From Armatimonadota bacterium (GTDB taxonomy: Bacteria > Armatimonadota > Fimbriimonadia > Fimbriimonadales > Fimbriimonadaceae), in the NCBI GenBank assembly GCA_018268255.1, contig JAFDWX010000004.1:248001-312000 (forward strand): 64,000 nt of DNA, read 5' to 3'. Shown here piece after piece: positions 18,601-31,300 of this stretch. The notes below the pieces were generated by a model. The model made no database searches. It saw only the letters and a list, made by a program, of their open reading frames with translations, and was not told the origin of the DNA. Within the stretch, counting starts at the first letter, position 1. The number at the start of each line of letters is the position of its first letter. A program made the translations under genes and the position numbers.

Positions 18601-20385
18601 CATAACCGGCTTGCCGTCCGCAGGCGAGAACAGGTTCTGCGTCGACATCATCAAGACGCGCGCTTCGGCCTGTGCTTGCGTACTAAGCGGCACGTGGACG
18701 GCCATCTGGTCGCCGTCAAAGTCGGCGTTATAGGCATGGCACACCAACGGGTGAACCTGGATTGCCTTTCCTTCGACCAAGATCGGCTCGAAAGCCTGGA
18801 TACCCAAGCGGTGCAGCGTCGGAGCGCGGTTGAGAAGAACCGGATGCTCCTTAATCACCTCTTCTAGGCCATCCCAAACCGCAGGATGCATTCGGTCGAT
18901 CATCCGCTTGGCTGTCTTGATGTTCTGGGTGATCTTCTTTTCGACCAGCGACTTCATGACGAACGGCTTGAAAAGCTCCAGCGCCATTTCCTTCGGCAAT
19001 CCGCACTGGTTGAGCTTAAGGTGAGGACCCACGACGATAACAGATCGTCCGGAGTAGTCCACACGCTTACCGAGAAGGTTTTTGCGGAACCGGCCTTCCT
19101 TACCCTTGAGCATGTCGCTCAAAGATTTAAGCGGGCGCTGGTTCGAGCCAACGACCGGTCGGCTTCGGCGGCCGTTATCGATGAGAGCATCCACCGCTTC
19201 CTGGAGCAGTCGCTTTTCGTGGTTAACGATGCTTTCCGGCGCCTGGATCTCCATGATCTTTTTCAGGCGATTGTTGCGGTTGATGATGCGTCGATACAGA
19301 TCGTTAAGGTCCGACGTCGCAAATCGACCACCGTCGAGCTGCACCATCGGGCGAAGCTCAGGCGAAATGACCGGCACAACGTCGAGGATCATCCATTCTG
19401 GGCGGCTCTTCGAAGAAATAAGAGCATCGCAGAGTTCAAGCCGCTTGATCGCGCGGATGCGCCGCTGGCTGGTGGTCTTGACGATTTCCTGCCGCAACGA
19501 TCGGCTGAGCGCTTCAAGATCGACTCTCTTGAGCAGTTCCTTGACGGCTTCGGCACCGATATTGGCCTTGACTAGGTTGCTGAGGTCCTTGCGGAGCCTT
19601 CTGCCGACGCTGTCGAGCATCTTGCTGATGGCCCGCCATTTGTCTTCGTCGATCAGCTGGTTGGGCTCCAGCTTGCTGAGCATCTCGACTGCGACATCCA
19701 AGTCCTTCAGTCGGTCGTCGGCGTCGCGGTACTCGGCTCGGATTCGGTCGAAATTGGCCTTCATGCGGTCACGCACAAAGGACTCGTCCATGTACTCGTC
19801 CGGGTTGTTGCGCATCTCGGTGGTCAATCGCTCCAGGGAGTCGATTTCCAAAACGCGCATCTCTTCTTGAATCGAGAGCTTCTCGTCTTCGACCGTCTTG
19901 CGGATGGTCGGCATGAGCTCGTTGATTCGCTCCGTGTCGAGATCGATCACGATAAAACTGGCGAAGTAAATGACCTTCTCCAACATCCTCGGAGAAATTT
20001 CGAGGATCAGAGAAAGCGGTGAGGGGACGCCCTTGAGGTACCAAATGTGGCACACCGGCGCAGCGAGCTCCACAATGCCCATGCGCTCCCGGCGAACCTT
20101 GCTGCGCGTGACTTCTACGCCGCAACGCTCGCAGATAATGCCTTTGTACTTAATTTTCTTGTAGCGTCCGCAAGAGCATTCCCAGTCCTTCACGGGACCA
20201 AAAATTCGCTCACAGAACAAGCCGTCGCGTTCGGGCTTGAACGTGCGGTAGTTGATGGTTTCAGGCTTTTTGACCTCGTAATGGATCATTTGCCCGTTGG
20301 AGTCTTTGCGATAAGCCCAGCTTCGGATATCTTCTGGGCTAGCAATGCCGATTCGAATCTTGTCAAATACGCTAGCTTCGGCCAT
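15658..20385 (-). CDS. rpoC: DNA-directed RNA polymerase beta' subunit
   Basis: 1575 residues. It forms the polymerase clamp and active centre. Seen are the N-terminal zinc finger (CSCGRYK...ICERCGVEV), the catalytic Mg site [12 protein letters not shown], the bridge-helix and trigger-loop region with MRTFHTGG, and a second zinc cluster ([22 protein letters not shown]). A charged Lys/Glu-rich segment ([18 protein letters not shown], near residue 1180) looks like a lineage insert. ATG 20385 is preferred to the TTG at 20397. Unusually, rpoB is not upstream: the neighbour is a DUF1801 gene, and rpoB is nowhere in the window. Confidence 0.98.
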   Translation of the reverse strand: MAEASVFDKIRIGIASPEDIRSWAYRKDSNGQMIHYEVKKPETINYRTFKPERDGLFCERIFGPVKDWECSCGRYKKIKYKGIICERCGVEVTRSKVRRERMGIVELAAPVCHIWYLKGVPSPLSLILEISPRMLEKVIYFASFIVIDLDTERINELMPTIRKTVEDEKLSIQEEMRVLEIDSLERLTTEMRNNPDEYMDESFVRDRMKANFDRIRAEYRDADDRLKDLDVAVEMLSKLEPNQLIDEDKWRAISKMLDSVGRRLRKDLSNLVKANIGAEAVKELLKRVDLEALSRSLRQEIVKTTSQRRIRAIKRLELCDALISSKSRPEWMILDVVPVISPELRPMVQLDGGRFATSDLNDLYRRIINRNNRLKKIMEIQAPESIVNHEKRLLQEAVDALIDNGRRSRPVVGSNQRPLKSLSDMLKGKEGRFRKNLLGKRVDYSGRSVIVVGPHLKLNQCGLPKEMALELFKPFVMKSLVEKKITQNIKTAKRMIDRMHPAVWDGLEEVIKEHPVLLNRAPTLHRLGIQAFEPILVEGKAIQVHPLVCHAYNADFDGDQMAVHVPLSTQAQAEARVLMMSTQNLFSPADGKPVMSPIQDIVLGAYALTFMSEAGRQKLEEQDARHKDNPESFPAPYVYSSPDDVIFIMEAPAIERDFGLNDPVKVRLQRPVPKPDADVDYRDARTGQEYRYETRIDEDDNEVRELVPIDTEWETIIAKVTPGQLIFNAILPYPMRYSDRFLNIELTKKAIAETIVTCHTLVGIDGTIRLLDDMKDLGFKWATKYGLTIAITDMDPPGRRDEILKDADNRSERISTQFRRGMLGFNEMQQSLVKLWQETYDEIGKELVHGMHQFNPLSIITVSGARGSVKQLAQLSGMRGLMMNQFNEVIYELPVKNSFHRGLSMLEYFVTTHGARKGLADTALRTADAGYLTRRLCDVAQDVITRTHDCGTTEGILAHRIVDEGDAIESLQERVLGRISLTTITEPETGEQIAVYDELINADSAKRINALELSFVREYEAAEGEPAKAAVGARYEACGFTLNEHGRLCVKVRSPLGCELEQGICTKCYGWDLSSKKQVEIGVAVGIIAAQSIGEPGTQLTMRTFHTGGVAGSATIARTNQYKTGKFIKQFLEDFSAATQTDMKDFDSTKLIESQESVVKSLFKGGQASGEEPAESKMTARQIKAEQKKAEKADKESQKLWDRSRKTFFATWTGESSGIVRVEEIFEARRQPRGKAIICPVSGTVADIQESSFGRWIIIEAVVPTNAVLREAYVSDDQDWNPNDDGYSYLERLIGTKMVAASLAVLKKYGKETVKILYPSLVPPLGKLPVQKGTKVIKGDPLTDGPLDPHEVLDLAGAAAVHEYFIENLQRVYKAQGVDINDKHIEVIIRQMMRKRQIKEPGDTPFLPGQIVDRFRFQRENDRVKQLIAQEKKIKYQDPITGETVERDPKEANATWILLGITEASLATDSFLSAASFQKTTRVLTEAAVRGKKDHLVGLKENVIIGRLIPTGTGVKQYRDVSIEVDRSAPSWAHQSLNALVEADELDETDDLGILDFPSLADMAGSPEFDIDEED

Positions 20386-20502
20386 AAGGATTCTCAATGT
20401 TCGGACACGACTACATCACCCCAATCAAAGGGTGCACCAAAAAGGGGGATGCAAGGCGTCCAAGAGTACAATCATACCCCGACGCTGTCCGTGAATCTAG
20501 CC

Positions 20503-20991
20503 TTATGCGCTTGCTGGCTTGCGTTTTTTGTGTTTTTGGAGAACTTCCGGCTTCAGAGCCGATTCATATGAGCGGATAAATCCATCCACTGTTACCTTTC
20601 GGACGAGTTCGCCGACCACATCGAGCGGCAGGTCATCCAGCTTTTTGAAGCGAACACACCCCGCCCCGATATCTCGCTTCTTTCCGGATTCCTCGTACTT
20701 CTGCTCAAACCACTTCTTCAGTTCTCCGTCCCCGTACATACAGAACAGATGGAGCGCCATGTGGCCCTTTGTGGAAGCAACATTGATCGCGCCGAGGGGC
20801 AACTTGGGATCGCAGTGGTAGCCCCAGGGGTAGGTCTCAAACGGCACCACCCACCCCGGCATCTTATAGATGATGCGCTCCTCGAATCCTGGCTGGATGT
20901 TCGCGCGAATCACCCCGATCACTTGGTTGAGGGCTTCCCGACGGTCATCGGGAAGCCCAGCCAGATACTCTGCGAATGGATCGGCGGACAT
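20503..20991 (-). CDS. DUF1801 (YdhG-like) protein
   Basis: 162 residues. The pattern FAEYLAGLPDDRREALNQVIGVIR, then the strand-rich EERIIYKMPGWVVPF, MALHLFCMYGDG and a C-terminal helix, matches DUF1801, a small fold related to iron-chaperone-like proteins. Its function is not settled. The tail ends in basic residues (HKKRKPASA). It starts 21 bases after the GH13 gene on the same strand, so the two may be cotranscribed, and it lies 117 bases upstream of rpoC. Confidence 0.85.
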   Translation of the reverse strand: MSADPFAEYLAGLPDDRREALNQVIGVIRANIQPGFEERIIYKMPGWVVPFETYPWGYHCDPKLPLGAINVASTKGHMALHLFCMYGDGELKKWFEQKYEESGKKRDIGAGCVRFKKLDDLPLDVVGELVRKVTVDGFIRSYESALKPEVLQKHKKRKPASA

Positions 20992-21012
20992 TTTGTCGTT
21001 TTACACCGAAAG

Positions 21013-23169
21013 TTAGTCTTTTGCCAAGATCACGACCGAATATGGTGCCAAATTTACCGTGGCGCTGTAGCCAAGACCATCGTAAGCGGGCGCACCGGCC
21101 GTCACGTTGGGCGAATAGAGATTCCCAAACAGACTTGAGTATCCGTTCCAGTCGCTGTTGAAAACCACAGACCAGCTTCCGCTTCTCGGCAAGCCGACGC
21201 GGTAGTTGCTCCACGTGGCGTTCTTAAAGTTGGCGACGACAACCACATCATCCCCGCTTCCGCCGTTATCCCAGCGGTGGTAAGCAATGACCTTATTCGT
21301 GTCGTTCAGGTGGGATACGTTGATGTTGCGGCCACGGAGACCTTGCGTCTTGCCGCCGAGGTTGCGCCGTAATCCAATGAGATCCTTATAAAGAGCGTTG
21401 ATTCCGGAGAATGTAGTCACCTTGGACCAGTCCAACGGGTCGCTGTCGGCAAAGTAGCCATCTTCTAGAAACTCTTGGCCCATAAACAGCATGGGAATGC
21501 CAGGAGCGGTAAGGGTGATTGCCGCTCCCAAGGTTGAGCGCTTCTGAGCCCAGTAGCTGGCAGGGTTGCTGCTGTCGATCTCGGCTGGAAGCCGTTGATG
21601 ACCGTTCGCATCTTCATCGTGGCTTTCCGTATAGATCACTCGTTGCATGGGATCGCCGTTATAAGCCTCAACGAGTGCGCTGCGCACCGCCCACATGCTC
21701 CGATTGTTATCATCAGCCTGTGTCAGTACTCCTCGTATGGTATGCACGTAGTTGGACCACTGGCTGTCGAACCCTGCTCCGCCGACTGCTGTGGGCTTAG
21801 TCAGCCATTCATTGTTCTGCATGTCCTCGGCGATATTGATCTTCCACGGTTGAGTTGCATCGAGATCATTATTAAGCCATTGTAGGAGGCTCCACCCATC
21901 AGGGTTGTCGCCCCAATTCGTGGTCCGCATGGTGAGGCATGAGTCCCATCTGAACCCACTGACACGAAAATCTTGCGCCCACATCATCTGATTATCGTGT
22001 ATGTATTGGCGAACTTCACTCCGTCCGAAATCAGGACGGGTGTAGCCCCAACTCGTGATAGCTCGATCATCGTTATAGAAGAACACTCCACCCCATGTGC
22101 CCTGGTACCAGCCGTCGTAGCGCCACAAATCCATGTCGTTGGGACCATAGTGGTTATGGACTAAGTCGAGGAGCACGGCGATGCCGCGCTTATTGGCTTC
22201 ATCGACGAATTTCTTGAGTGCAGCAGGTCCACCATAGGCTGATTCAACAGTGTAAGGATACGAATTATTGTATCCCCATGAAAAGTCGCCTGGAAACTCC
22301 TGAACCGGCAGCAGTTCGACACAGTTAATACCGACGCTTTGCAGATAATCAAGCTTGGCTAATGCTGTTGTGAGTGTCCCGGGTCCGCCACCAACAGAGT
22401 CATTGAAAGCGCCCACGTGCATCTCGTAGATGACCAGGTCGTTCCAACTGGGAGTTTGAAAGTTATTCGTTTGCCAAGTGTAGGCCTTTTGATCGAAAAT
22501 TACGGAGTTGCCGGTTGAATTCGTGAGTTGCTTTGCCCACGGATCATTTTTCCAACTTGTCGTGCTTCCGTTTTTCAGCACGAATTTGTATTGCTGCCCC
22601 GGATTGGCGTTGCGATAGTCGAGCGACCACCATCCGTTCCCTTCGCTCTGCATCAGCGCTGCTGTTCCGCTCCAGTTGTTAAATTGGCCTGAAATGTAAG
22701 CCGATGTGGCGAACGGTGCCCAGGTTCTAAAGGTCGTTCCCTTGGCAAACGGGGTCGCTCCGTTGCCCGAAAACTGGGCTGGAATCGACTTCACGCTCTT
22801 GCTGAGAGTGAAGGTGGCAGGTCCCTTTTGATATGCGGCGACATACCAGTTGTCGCTGGTGAGAGCCGGAGTGCTCGCATTCGTGATCCGCACCGTCTTG
22901 GTCGCGGCGTTGCCGGTCACCCGATAGTCGTAGGTGGTGAGCGTCGGCACACCCGCTCGGCGAATATAAAGGTCGGCTTGGCCGCTGGTTGTATTGAGGG
23001 TGGCTGTGAGCTCCCCCTGAAAATCGTACGGCTTGATGACCTGATAGGTCCACTTGCCGAGTTGGCCGATCTGAGGGTTCCCCGATTTGGGAGCTTGGGC
23101 CAATGCGGAGAGGGAGAGGGCGGATGCAGCCACAAGGAGGGCGGTTCTGGCTGACACGGCATTGTGCAT
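21013..23169 (-). CDS. secreted GH13 alpha-glucan enzyme with PPC-like and CBM48 domains
   Basis: 718 residues. The signal peptide (TALLVAASALSLSALA) leads to a PPC-like beta domain (about 25-110), a CBM48-type domain (TFRTWAPFATSAYISGQFNNW) and a GH13 barrel with YEMHVGAF, LLDLVHNHYG, nucleophile D409 in FRWDS, acid/base E448 in IAEDM and D518 in SHDED. A C-terminal beta domain (VVVVANFKNATW) follows. The barrel most resembles glycogen branching enzymes, normally cytoplasmic, so a secreted version is notable. Branching versus hydrolysis cannot be decided from sequence. ATG 23169 was chosen for its signal peptide. Confidence 0.85.
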   Translation of the reverse strand: MHNAVSARTALLVAASALSLSALAQAPKSGNPQIGQLGKWTYQVIKPYDFQGELTATLNTTSGQADLYIRRAGVPTLTTYDYRVTGNAATKTVRITNASTPALTSDNWYVAAYQKGPATFTLSKSVKSIPAQFSGNGATPFAKGTTFRTWAPFATSAYISGQFNNWSGTAALMQSEGNGWWSLDYRNANPGQQYKFVLKNGSTTSWKNDPWAKQLTNSTGNSVIFDQKAYTWQTNNFQTPSWNDLVIYEMHVGAFNDSVGGGPGTLTTALAKLDYLQSVGINCVELLPVQEFPGDFSWGYNNSYPYTVESAYGGPAALKKFVDEANKRGIAVLLDLVHNHYGPNDMDLWRYDGWYQGTWGGVFFYNDDRAITSWGYTRPDFGRSEVRQYIHDNQMMWAQDFRVSGFRWDSCLTMRTTNWGDNPDGWSLLQWLNNDLDATQPWKINIAEDMQNNEWLTKPTAVGGAGFDSQWSNYVHTIRGVLTQADDNNRSMWAVRSALVEAYNGDPMQRVIYTESHDEDANGHQRLPAEIDSSNPASYWAQKRSTLGAAITLTAPGIPMLFMGQEFLEDGYFADSDPLDWSKVTTFSGINALYKDLIGLRRNLGGKTQGLRGRNINVSHLNDTNKVIAYHRWDNGGSGDDVVVVANFKNATWSNYRVGLPRSGSWSVVFNSDWNGYSSLFGNLYSPNVTAGAPAYDGLGYSATVNLAPYSVVILAKD

Positions 23170-23284
23170 GCCTCTATGATACGCCAAGAATACGTATTCC
23201 GATGCTCCGATTTTTGTGGGGAGGAGGCGGGACTGTGGCTTATGGCGTGCAACAACCTGCTTTCGGCATTGGGCTGCAGGTCTT

Positions 23285-23320
23285 ATAAGTCCTATAAGCC
23301 CTATAAGTCCTATTAGTCCT
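23285..23320. repeat. 9-bp tandem repeat, four copies
   Basis: Four head-to-tail copies of ATAAGTCCT: two exact and two with one change each (ATAAGCCCT, ATTAGTCCT). It lies between the GH13 start and the groEL terminator. Confidence 0.85.
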
Positions 23321-23330
23321 AGATGAACTT

Positions 23331-23369
23331 CAAAAAAAACGCAGGGCCAGCATGAATAGCTGGCCCTGC
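23331..23369 (-). terminator. rho-independent terminator of groEL
   Basis: A perfect 11-bp GC-rich stem (23341-23351 with 23359-23369) and seven-base loop. On the minus strand it is followed by eight T (23332-23339). Confidence 0.93.
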
Positions 23370-23385
23370 CTTAGGACTATTGTCT

Positions 23386-26462
<3,077 letters not shown>

Positions 26463-26466
<4 letters not shown>

Positions 26467-26492
26467 TCGTCTTCGCGTGACCGTGCTATAAT
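26463..26492 (+). promoter_or_regulatory. predicted rpmB promoter
   Basis: TTGATC (26463-26468), 18-bp spacer, TATAAT (26487-26492). The -35 overlaps the stop codon of the upstream gene. Confidence 0.65.
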
Positions 26493-26523
26493 TTGACTTC
26501 GCGTCGAGAGACGGGAGATTGCT

Positions 26524-26790
26524 ATGGCGAAGATTTGTCAAGTCAGCGGAAAAAAAGCCAACCAGGCCCAGCACTGTCGGCACCGACACTCGGCGTGGAA
26601 GTTCAAGGCTCCGCACAAGCCGAGGGTCCAGAACCCCAACCTGCAAACGGTTACCATCAAGACCCCCCACGGTAAGGTCCGCCTGACTGTGGCGACCTCT
26701 GTGATGAAGAGTGCAGAATTTGCTGCAGTAGTTGCTGGGATCAAGCCGATTCCCCGAGCTTGGTTGAAACCGACAGGTTACGGTATCTAA
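26524..26790 (+). CDS. rpmB: 50S ribosomal protein bL28
   Basis: 88 residues beginning MAKICQVSGKKANQAQ, followed by the basic RNA-binding stretch typical of bL28 and the conserved-style WKFKAP and VRLTVATSVM. A CxxxGK-type start is kept, but the zinc-form Cys quartet is not. It binds 23S rRNA near the E site. GGGAG precedes the ATG. It is transcribed alone between its own promoter and a strong terminator. Confidence 0.92.
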   Translation: MAKICQVSGKKANQAQHCRHRHSAWKFKAPHKPRVQNPNLQTVTIKTPHGKVRLTVATSVMKSAEFAAVVAGIKPIPRAWLKPTGYGI

Positions 26791-26811
26791 CCCCGTATTC
26801 AAAGCTATTTC

Positions 26812-26852
26812 AATGTGGACGACTCGAAATTTCGAGTCGTCCACATTGTTTT
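26812..26852 (+). terminator. strong rho-independent terminator after rpmB
   Basis: A perfect 36-base palindrome (26812-26847, 18-base arms, AAATTT at its centre) followed by GTTTTTGG. Confidence 0.88.
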
Positions 26853-26939
26853 TGGTTCGGTTCGAACGTCCAGAATCGCGGTCGATTGGGAGCTGGCTCA
26901 CGGCGGCCCCGAGGCTCCGAAAGGTAAAACTCCCATCAG

Positions 26940-28325
26940 ATGCGCGTTGTGATGCTCTCTTGGGAGTACCCTCCCCGAATCGTGGGTGGGATCAGTCCCC
27001 ACGTATTCGATCTCAGCAAGGAACTGGCCAAACTTGGGGTCGAAGTTCACGTGGTGACCAAGGCCACTCCCAACGCTCCAGACGAAATCGTCGAACCCAG
27101 CGGAGTCCACGTCCATCGGGTCCATTTGGAGAAAGAGCCCGACAACTTCGTCCACGAAATTCAGCTTCTGAACAAAGCCACCGATCTGCGAGTTCGCAAG
27201 CTTTTGGAAGACTGGCGACCTGGGGGCCAACCCACCATCTTCCATGCACACGACTGGCTATCGCTGGATTCGGCGCGTGAACTGAAGTACGAATACCAAC
27301 TTCCGATCGTCGCGACCATCCACGCCACCGAGCAGGGGCGAAACCAAGGTCTGCACACCGACCTCCAGCGATACATCCATGAGCAGGAATACTGGCTGAC
27401 CTATGAGGCTTGGCGAGTCATCGTGTGCAGCAACTTCATGAAGGATGAAGTTGCCCGATACTTCAGCACGCCGCGCGACAAGATCGACATCATTTTCAAC
27501 GGCGTCGAATACAAGAAATTTGAGTTCGATTGGACCGAGGCAGAACGCGCCGAGTGGCGGAAAAAGTTCGCCTTGCCAGACGAGAAGATCGTGATGTACG
27601 TTGGCCGATTCGTCCGAGAAAAAGGCATCCATGTGCTCCTCAACGCAGCCAGCGCTGTTCTGGCCCAAGAACCGGACACCAAATTTGTCATCGTTGGCGG
27701 CGGCAATCGGGACAATTACGAAAAATTCGTTCGATGGTATGGCCTCGAGGAAAAGGTCCTTTTCACTGGTTTCATGGCCAATCGGTCGCTCCACCAGGTG
27801 TATCGAGTGGCGGATGTCGCAGTCTTCCCTTCCCTCTACGAACCGTTCGGCATCGTCGCGCTAGAGGGCATGGCGGCCGGAGCAGCAGTTGTGGCCAGCG
27901 ATGCAGGTGGTCTGCGCGAAGTCGTTCTCCACGACCAGACGGGCACGCTCCACTACGCTGGCAATGCAGAAAGCCTGGCGTGGTCGATCCTGCGCGTATT
28001 GCGAGACCCTGTACGGGCCGAAGAGATGAAGGAAGCGGCTCGCGAACGGCTGGAAGTCGATTTCGATTGGGGACATATCGCTCGACAAACAGTCGATGTC
28101 TATGAGCGTGTATGGGCGGAATTCCTGCACAGCTATTGGGCCGACAACACGCTTTGGCCGGTTAGCCCAGGAGCCACTGAACGCGCCGAACGACTTCACG
28201 TCAGTGAGAAAGCCAAGACGGGTGCCTACCACTCGCGGCCTCAACGCGGAACGCATATACCCATCCCCTCGGCGCCGATCCGGGTGGATGAAAAGCTCAA
28301 AGACCCAGTTGAAGACGAGGACTAG
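26940..28325 (+). CDS. GT4 glycosyltransferase, glycogen-synthase-like
   Basis: 461 residues with GT-B fold: N-terminal domain MRVVMLSWEYPPRIVGGISPHV, FHAHDWLSLDSA and IHATEQGRNQG, C-terminal nucleotide-sugar domain with YVGRFVREKGIHVLL and FPSLYEPFGIVALEGMAAG (E-x7-E motif of retaining GT4). The N-terminal W-E-Y-P-P-x-x-x-G-G and A-T-E-x-G-R are shared with GT4 glucan synthases of bacteria and archaea, so transfer of glucose to an alpha-glucan is likely but not proved. The last 60 residues are a disordered Pro/Glu-rich tail. A secreted GH13 enzyme at 21-23 kb is the other alpha-glucan gene in the window. Confidence 0.82.
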   Translation: MRVVMLSWEYPPRIVGGISPHVFDLSKELAKLGVEVHVVTKATPNAPDEIVEPSGVHVHRVHLEKEPDNFVHEIQLLNKATDLRVRKLLEDWRPGGQPTIFHAHDWLSLDSARELKYEYQLPIVATIHATEQGRNQGLHTDLQRYIHEQEYWLTYEAWRVIVCSNFMKDEVARYFSTPRDKIDIIFNGVEYKKFEFDWTEAERAEWRKKFALPDEKIVMYVGRFVREKGIHVLLNAASAVLAQEPDTKFVIVGGGNRDNYEKFVRWYGLEEKVLFTGFMANRSLHQVYRVADVAVFPSLYEPFGIVALEGMAAGAAVVASDAGGLREVVLHDQTGTLHYAGNAESLAWSILRVLRDPVRAEEMKEAARERLEVDFDWGHIARQTVDVYERVWAEFLHSYWADNTLWPVSPGATERAERLHVSEKAKTGAYHSRPQRGTHIPIPSAPIRVDEKLKDPVEDED

Positions 28326-28370
28326 GTCCCAGCATGATGTGCACCACAGGCTCCGACGATTCCGGGCAAA

Positions 28371-28440
28371 CGCTCCGCCCGAGGGCGGAGAGGCGAGCGC
28401 AAGTGAGCCTCGAGGGCGCGGCTTCGGGCCGGGCGGAGCG
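28371..28440. repeat. GC-rich multi-hairpin intergenic element
   Basis: An 11-bp outer inverted repeat (28371-28381 CGCTCCGCCCG with 28430-28440) encloses at least two further hairpins: CTCCGCCC/GGGCGGAG, and a GAGGC/GCCTC stem around GAGCGCAAGTGA. It sits between convergent genes. It resembles REP-type palindromic repeats, and it may also end transcription. Confidence 0.6.
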
Positions 28441-28442
28441 CC

Positions 28443-28961
28443 TTAGAATCGTACGCCGATTTCGAGCGACAGTCCAGAATACGGATTGCGGCCCACCGAA
28501 TACCCAAGTTCCACAAACGGACTCACCACCGGCGTGGCTTTCAATACATCCCAGCCGATCCCAAATTGTGTAACAAAGCCTGCGCCCGTATTGAACTTGG
28601 TCGTCCCTCGGGCTGAGCTGCCGCCATATCCCACACCAAACACGCCGTAGAATCCTTGGCCGGGTACGTGCGCGCGGCCCGTCAGCATCAATTTATAAAT
28701 CGTGCCGTCACTATCATTGCCCTGGCGCAAGCCTCCGCCCCAAATGATCGTGGGCGAAAACGAGATATTGACCAACGGAATCGGCAAACCAACTGGAATA
28801 TCCAAACCCAGCGACGGACCTTCCAACTTAACTTTGCCGGATTGTCCTGTGAACTTGTTGCCAAACCAGTATCCGGTTCGAACCCGAGCACCCATAATCT
28901 GTGCCTGCGCCGAAGCCACCAAAACGACCAAAGCAATTCCTGCAATCCAACCGCGTTTCAT
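28443..28961 (-). CDS. small outer-membrane beta-barrel protein
   Basis: 172 residues. Signal peptide MKRGWIAGIALVVLVASAQA before Q, alternating strands (FYGVFGVGYGGSSA, GFVTQFGIGWDV), and a C-terminus LEIGVRF that should be read by the BAM complex. It is similar in style and length to the protein at 4800-5327. ATG 28961 is chosen because the signal peptide starts there, and the frame upstream runs into the divergent gene. The role is unknown. Confidence 0.75.
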   Translation of the reverse strand: MKRGWIAGIALVVLVASAQAQIMGARVRTGYWFGNKFTGQSGKVKLEGPSLGLDIPVGLPIPLVNISFSPTIIWGGGLRQGNDSDGTIYKLMLTGRAHVPGQGFYGVFGVGYGGSSARGTTKFNTGAGFVTQFGIGWDVLKATPVVSPFVELGYSVGRNPYSGLSLEIGVRF

Positions 28962-29023
28962 GTTCGCAACATTACCTGGACCGTCGGCCCGACAGTCGCG
29001 GTTTGAATTAAGATACTGTTGAT

Positions 29024-31300
29024 ATGGCTTCCATTGGGCGAATTTTCGTCGTACAGCACTCCCACACCGATATTGGCTACACGCATGGGCAGGGCAGGAT
29101 TCTCGCGTGGCACGTCGATTACATCCGCCAAGCGCTCGATCTTTGCGAAAAACACCAAGACTTTCGATGGCAATGCGAAACAACCTATCCGGTCGAACAC
29201 TTCCTCAAGACTGCATCGGGGGCCGATATCGCGAGACTAAAGGCAGCCATTGCCGGCGGCCAAATCGCCGTCTCTGCCAATTTTCTTCAGTTCACGGAGT
29301 TGCTGGACGGTGAGATGCTCCAAACCATCGCCCAAAGATCAGCCGACGTGATTCGCTCCCTCGGAACTGAGCCCAAAGCTGCCATGACGGCGGATATCAA
29401 TGGTGTTCCTCTGGCATACGGCAGAGGGCTGGCCGACGCTGGAGTCCAGGTGATCGTAACTCAGATCCACCCGCATCACGGCGATTCGATCTTGGGCAAA
29501 CGGATGGCTGCGTTCAAATGGGACCTTGGCAATGGCCAATCGATCAAGGTTTTTAATAACGACCACTACCACACGGGCAATGAGCTTGGTCTTTCGCCCG
29601 GAGGAAGCACCAATTACGTCAACTTCTCCCAAGGCCCGCTGCCGATCACGGACGCCGGATTTGTTGAGCGCGTCGAAGCCTATATCAGCAAGATCGATCC
29701 CGAGTGGCCTCTCGACTTCCTGGTCTTTACATGCAGCGGACTTATCACGGATAACAGCTGCCCGTCCGCATCCGTCCTCCATCGAATCCAGGTCTGGAAC
29801 GCAGCCCACCCAGAAATGCCGATGGTAATGGCGACCCTGGATGCTGTCGCGGATGCTTTGGACGGTGTGGAACTACCCACACTTGCCGGAGATTGGCTCG
29901 ATTGGTGGAACGATGGCACAGCCGGAGACCCCGAAGGGACCATGATGTTTCGGCACGCTCAACGCGAGCGACACGCCATCGCCAAGCTCGATCCCAACGT
30001 CGACTTAGCCGAGTTGGATTTGAACCTGGCACTGTACGCTGAACACACCTTTGGGCATAGTGCCAGCGTCCACCGACCTTGGAATCGTTTGGCGCAGCAG
30101 CTGCACACACGCAAAGTCGGTTTCGCGGCTCAGGCCGCCGATCTGGCCGAAGTTCTTGCGGATGAAGCAGTACGAAATCAAGGTGGTGCGCCGGTCCAAG
30201 CCGATGATCGACCGTTGGTGTTCGAGGTACGCAACCTGGGTGACGAACCGTTCCAAGGTTTGGTTGAATTCGAATGGGATGGGTGCGAATCAGTCCGTTG
30301 GGGTCTGGGTTCGAACCTGGAAGTCGTGAATGAGGCGACCGGGAGCGCAGAAGTTTCTCAACGGTGCGCTTCGCTCAGAGGTCCGAGTTTGGCGGTCTAC
30401 GCTGAGATGACCCCTGGCGAATCGCGACGATATTCCATTCGCAATGCCCCGCTCTCCGCTGGAGTCCATCCCCACATCACGCGTTTCCCAGATACTGGTA
30501 CCGACTTGGGCCAGCCACGTGCCGCTTCGCTCGGCGAGACCTTTAAGGCAGGACAACTCGCCCTCGTTTGGCAGGATGGAGCTTTGGGTTGGTTCCTTGA
30601 TGGAAAAAGTTTGGAGTCACCCTTTGAGCTTGTGCGCACGGTGGAACCAGGTCCGATCTCGGCAAATCCAGCTTGCGAAATCCGCCAGAAGCTTGGCAGA
30701 AATCGCGTAAGCGCTTCCGTGGAGATCTCAAGATCGTCCGCAGGGCCAGTGGAAGTCGTGGAGCAAGGCCCGCTGTTCACGATCTTGCGGCAGCGCCTCA
30801 GTTGCCCAGGGTTTGAGTTCATCGAGCAGGAGTACAAGGTGATTCCCGAGTGCGGCACCGTGGACGTCGCAACACGCATGCACAAAATCGGCACTTGGAT
30901 GCCCGAGAATGTCTACCAAACTTTGCCGGTGGTCGAAGGCGCCGAGCTCTTTGTGGACCGGGGTTGGAAAATGCGACCTTGGAAAGATCTGCTCCCAGGA
31001 ACCCTCACCGACTACATGGGAGTGCAGCAGGGGATTTCTTGGGAGGGCCTAGGCTCTCCCCTGACCGTCGAGTTGCGCGACGCGCATCTCGTGCAATTCG
31101 GACCAATCGCATTTGGTGAGCGACTGAGGATGGGCGACCCACGCCTCCCTGCCGTACCCGATCAGGTTTCGGCATGGCTGATGTGCTCGACTTGGGAGAC
31201 CAACTTCTCGCCCGAACTCGGCGGATTCTATGAGTTTCGGGCATCTCTCCGCGCCGCAGCAAGAGAAAGTAGGCGGAGTATCGCTATTTACCGAATCTAA
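29024..31300 (+). CDS. GH38-like (DUF5054-type) glycosidase-related protein
   Basis: 758 residues. It opens with VVQHSHTDIGYTHGQGR, the zinc-binding H-x-H-x-D-I-G-Y-T of the GH38/GH57-like seven-stranded barrel, followed by TADINGVPLAY (candidate catalytic Asp) and AEHTFGHSAS. The C-terminal half is beta-rich, as in alpha-mannosidases. No signal peptide, so cytoplasmic. Family members act on mannosides or other glycosides, and the substrate here is unknown. It ends four bases into the convergent feoB gene, the two sharing overlapping stop codons. Confidence 0.7.
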   Translation: MASIGRIFVVQHSHTDIGYTHGQGRILAWHVDYIRQALDLCEKHQDFRWQCETTYPVEHFLKTASGADIARLKAAIAGGQIAVSANFLQFTELLDGEMLQTIAQRSADVIRSLGTEPKAAMTADINGVPLAYGRGLADAGVQVIVTQIHPHHGDSILGKRMAAFKWDLGNGQSIKVFNNDHYHTGNELGLSPGGSTNYVNFSQGPLPITDAGFVERVEAYISKIDPEWPLDFLVFTCSGLITDNSCPSASVLHRIQVWNAAHPEMPMVMATLDAVADALDGVELPTLAGDWLDWWNDGTAGDPEGTMMFRHAQRERHAIAKLDPNVDLAELDLNLALYAEHTFGHSASVHRPWNRLAQQLHTRKVGFAAQAADLAEVLADEAVRNQGGAPVQADDRPLVFEVRNLGDEPFQGLVEFEWDGCESVRWGLGSNLEVVNEATGSAEVSQRCASLRGPSLAVYAEMTPGESRRYSIRNAPLSAGVHPHITRFPDTGTDLGQPRAASLGETFKAGQLALVWQDGALGWFLDGKSLESPFELVRTVEPGPISANPACEIRQKLGRNRVSASVEISRSSAGPVEVVEQGPLFTILRQRLSCPGFEFIEQEYKVIPECGTVDVATRMHKIGTWMPENVYQTLPVVEGAELFVDRGWKMRPWKDLLPGTLTDYMGVQQGISWEGLGSPLTVELRDAHLVQFGPIAFGERLRMGDPRLPAVPDQVSAWLMCSTWETNFSPELGGFYEFRASLRAAARESRRSIAIYRI

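Noticed and set aside
17830-18867. 345-residue open frame opposite rpoC
   Set aside because: It is antisense to conserved rpoC coding sequence; such long frames are common opposite GC-biased genes.
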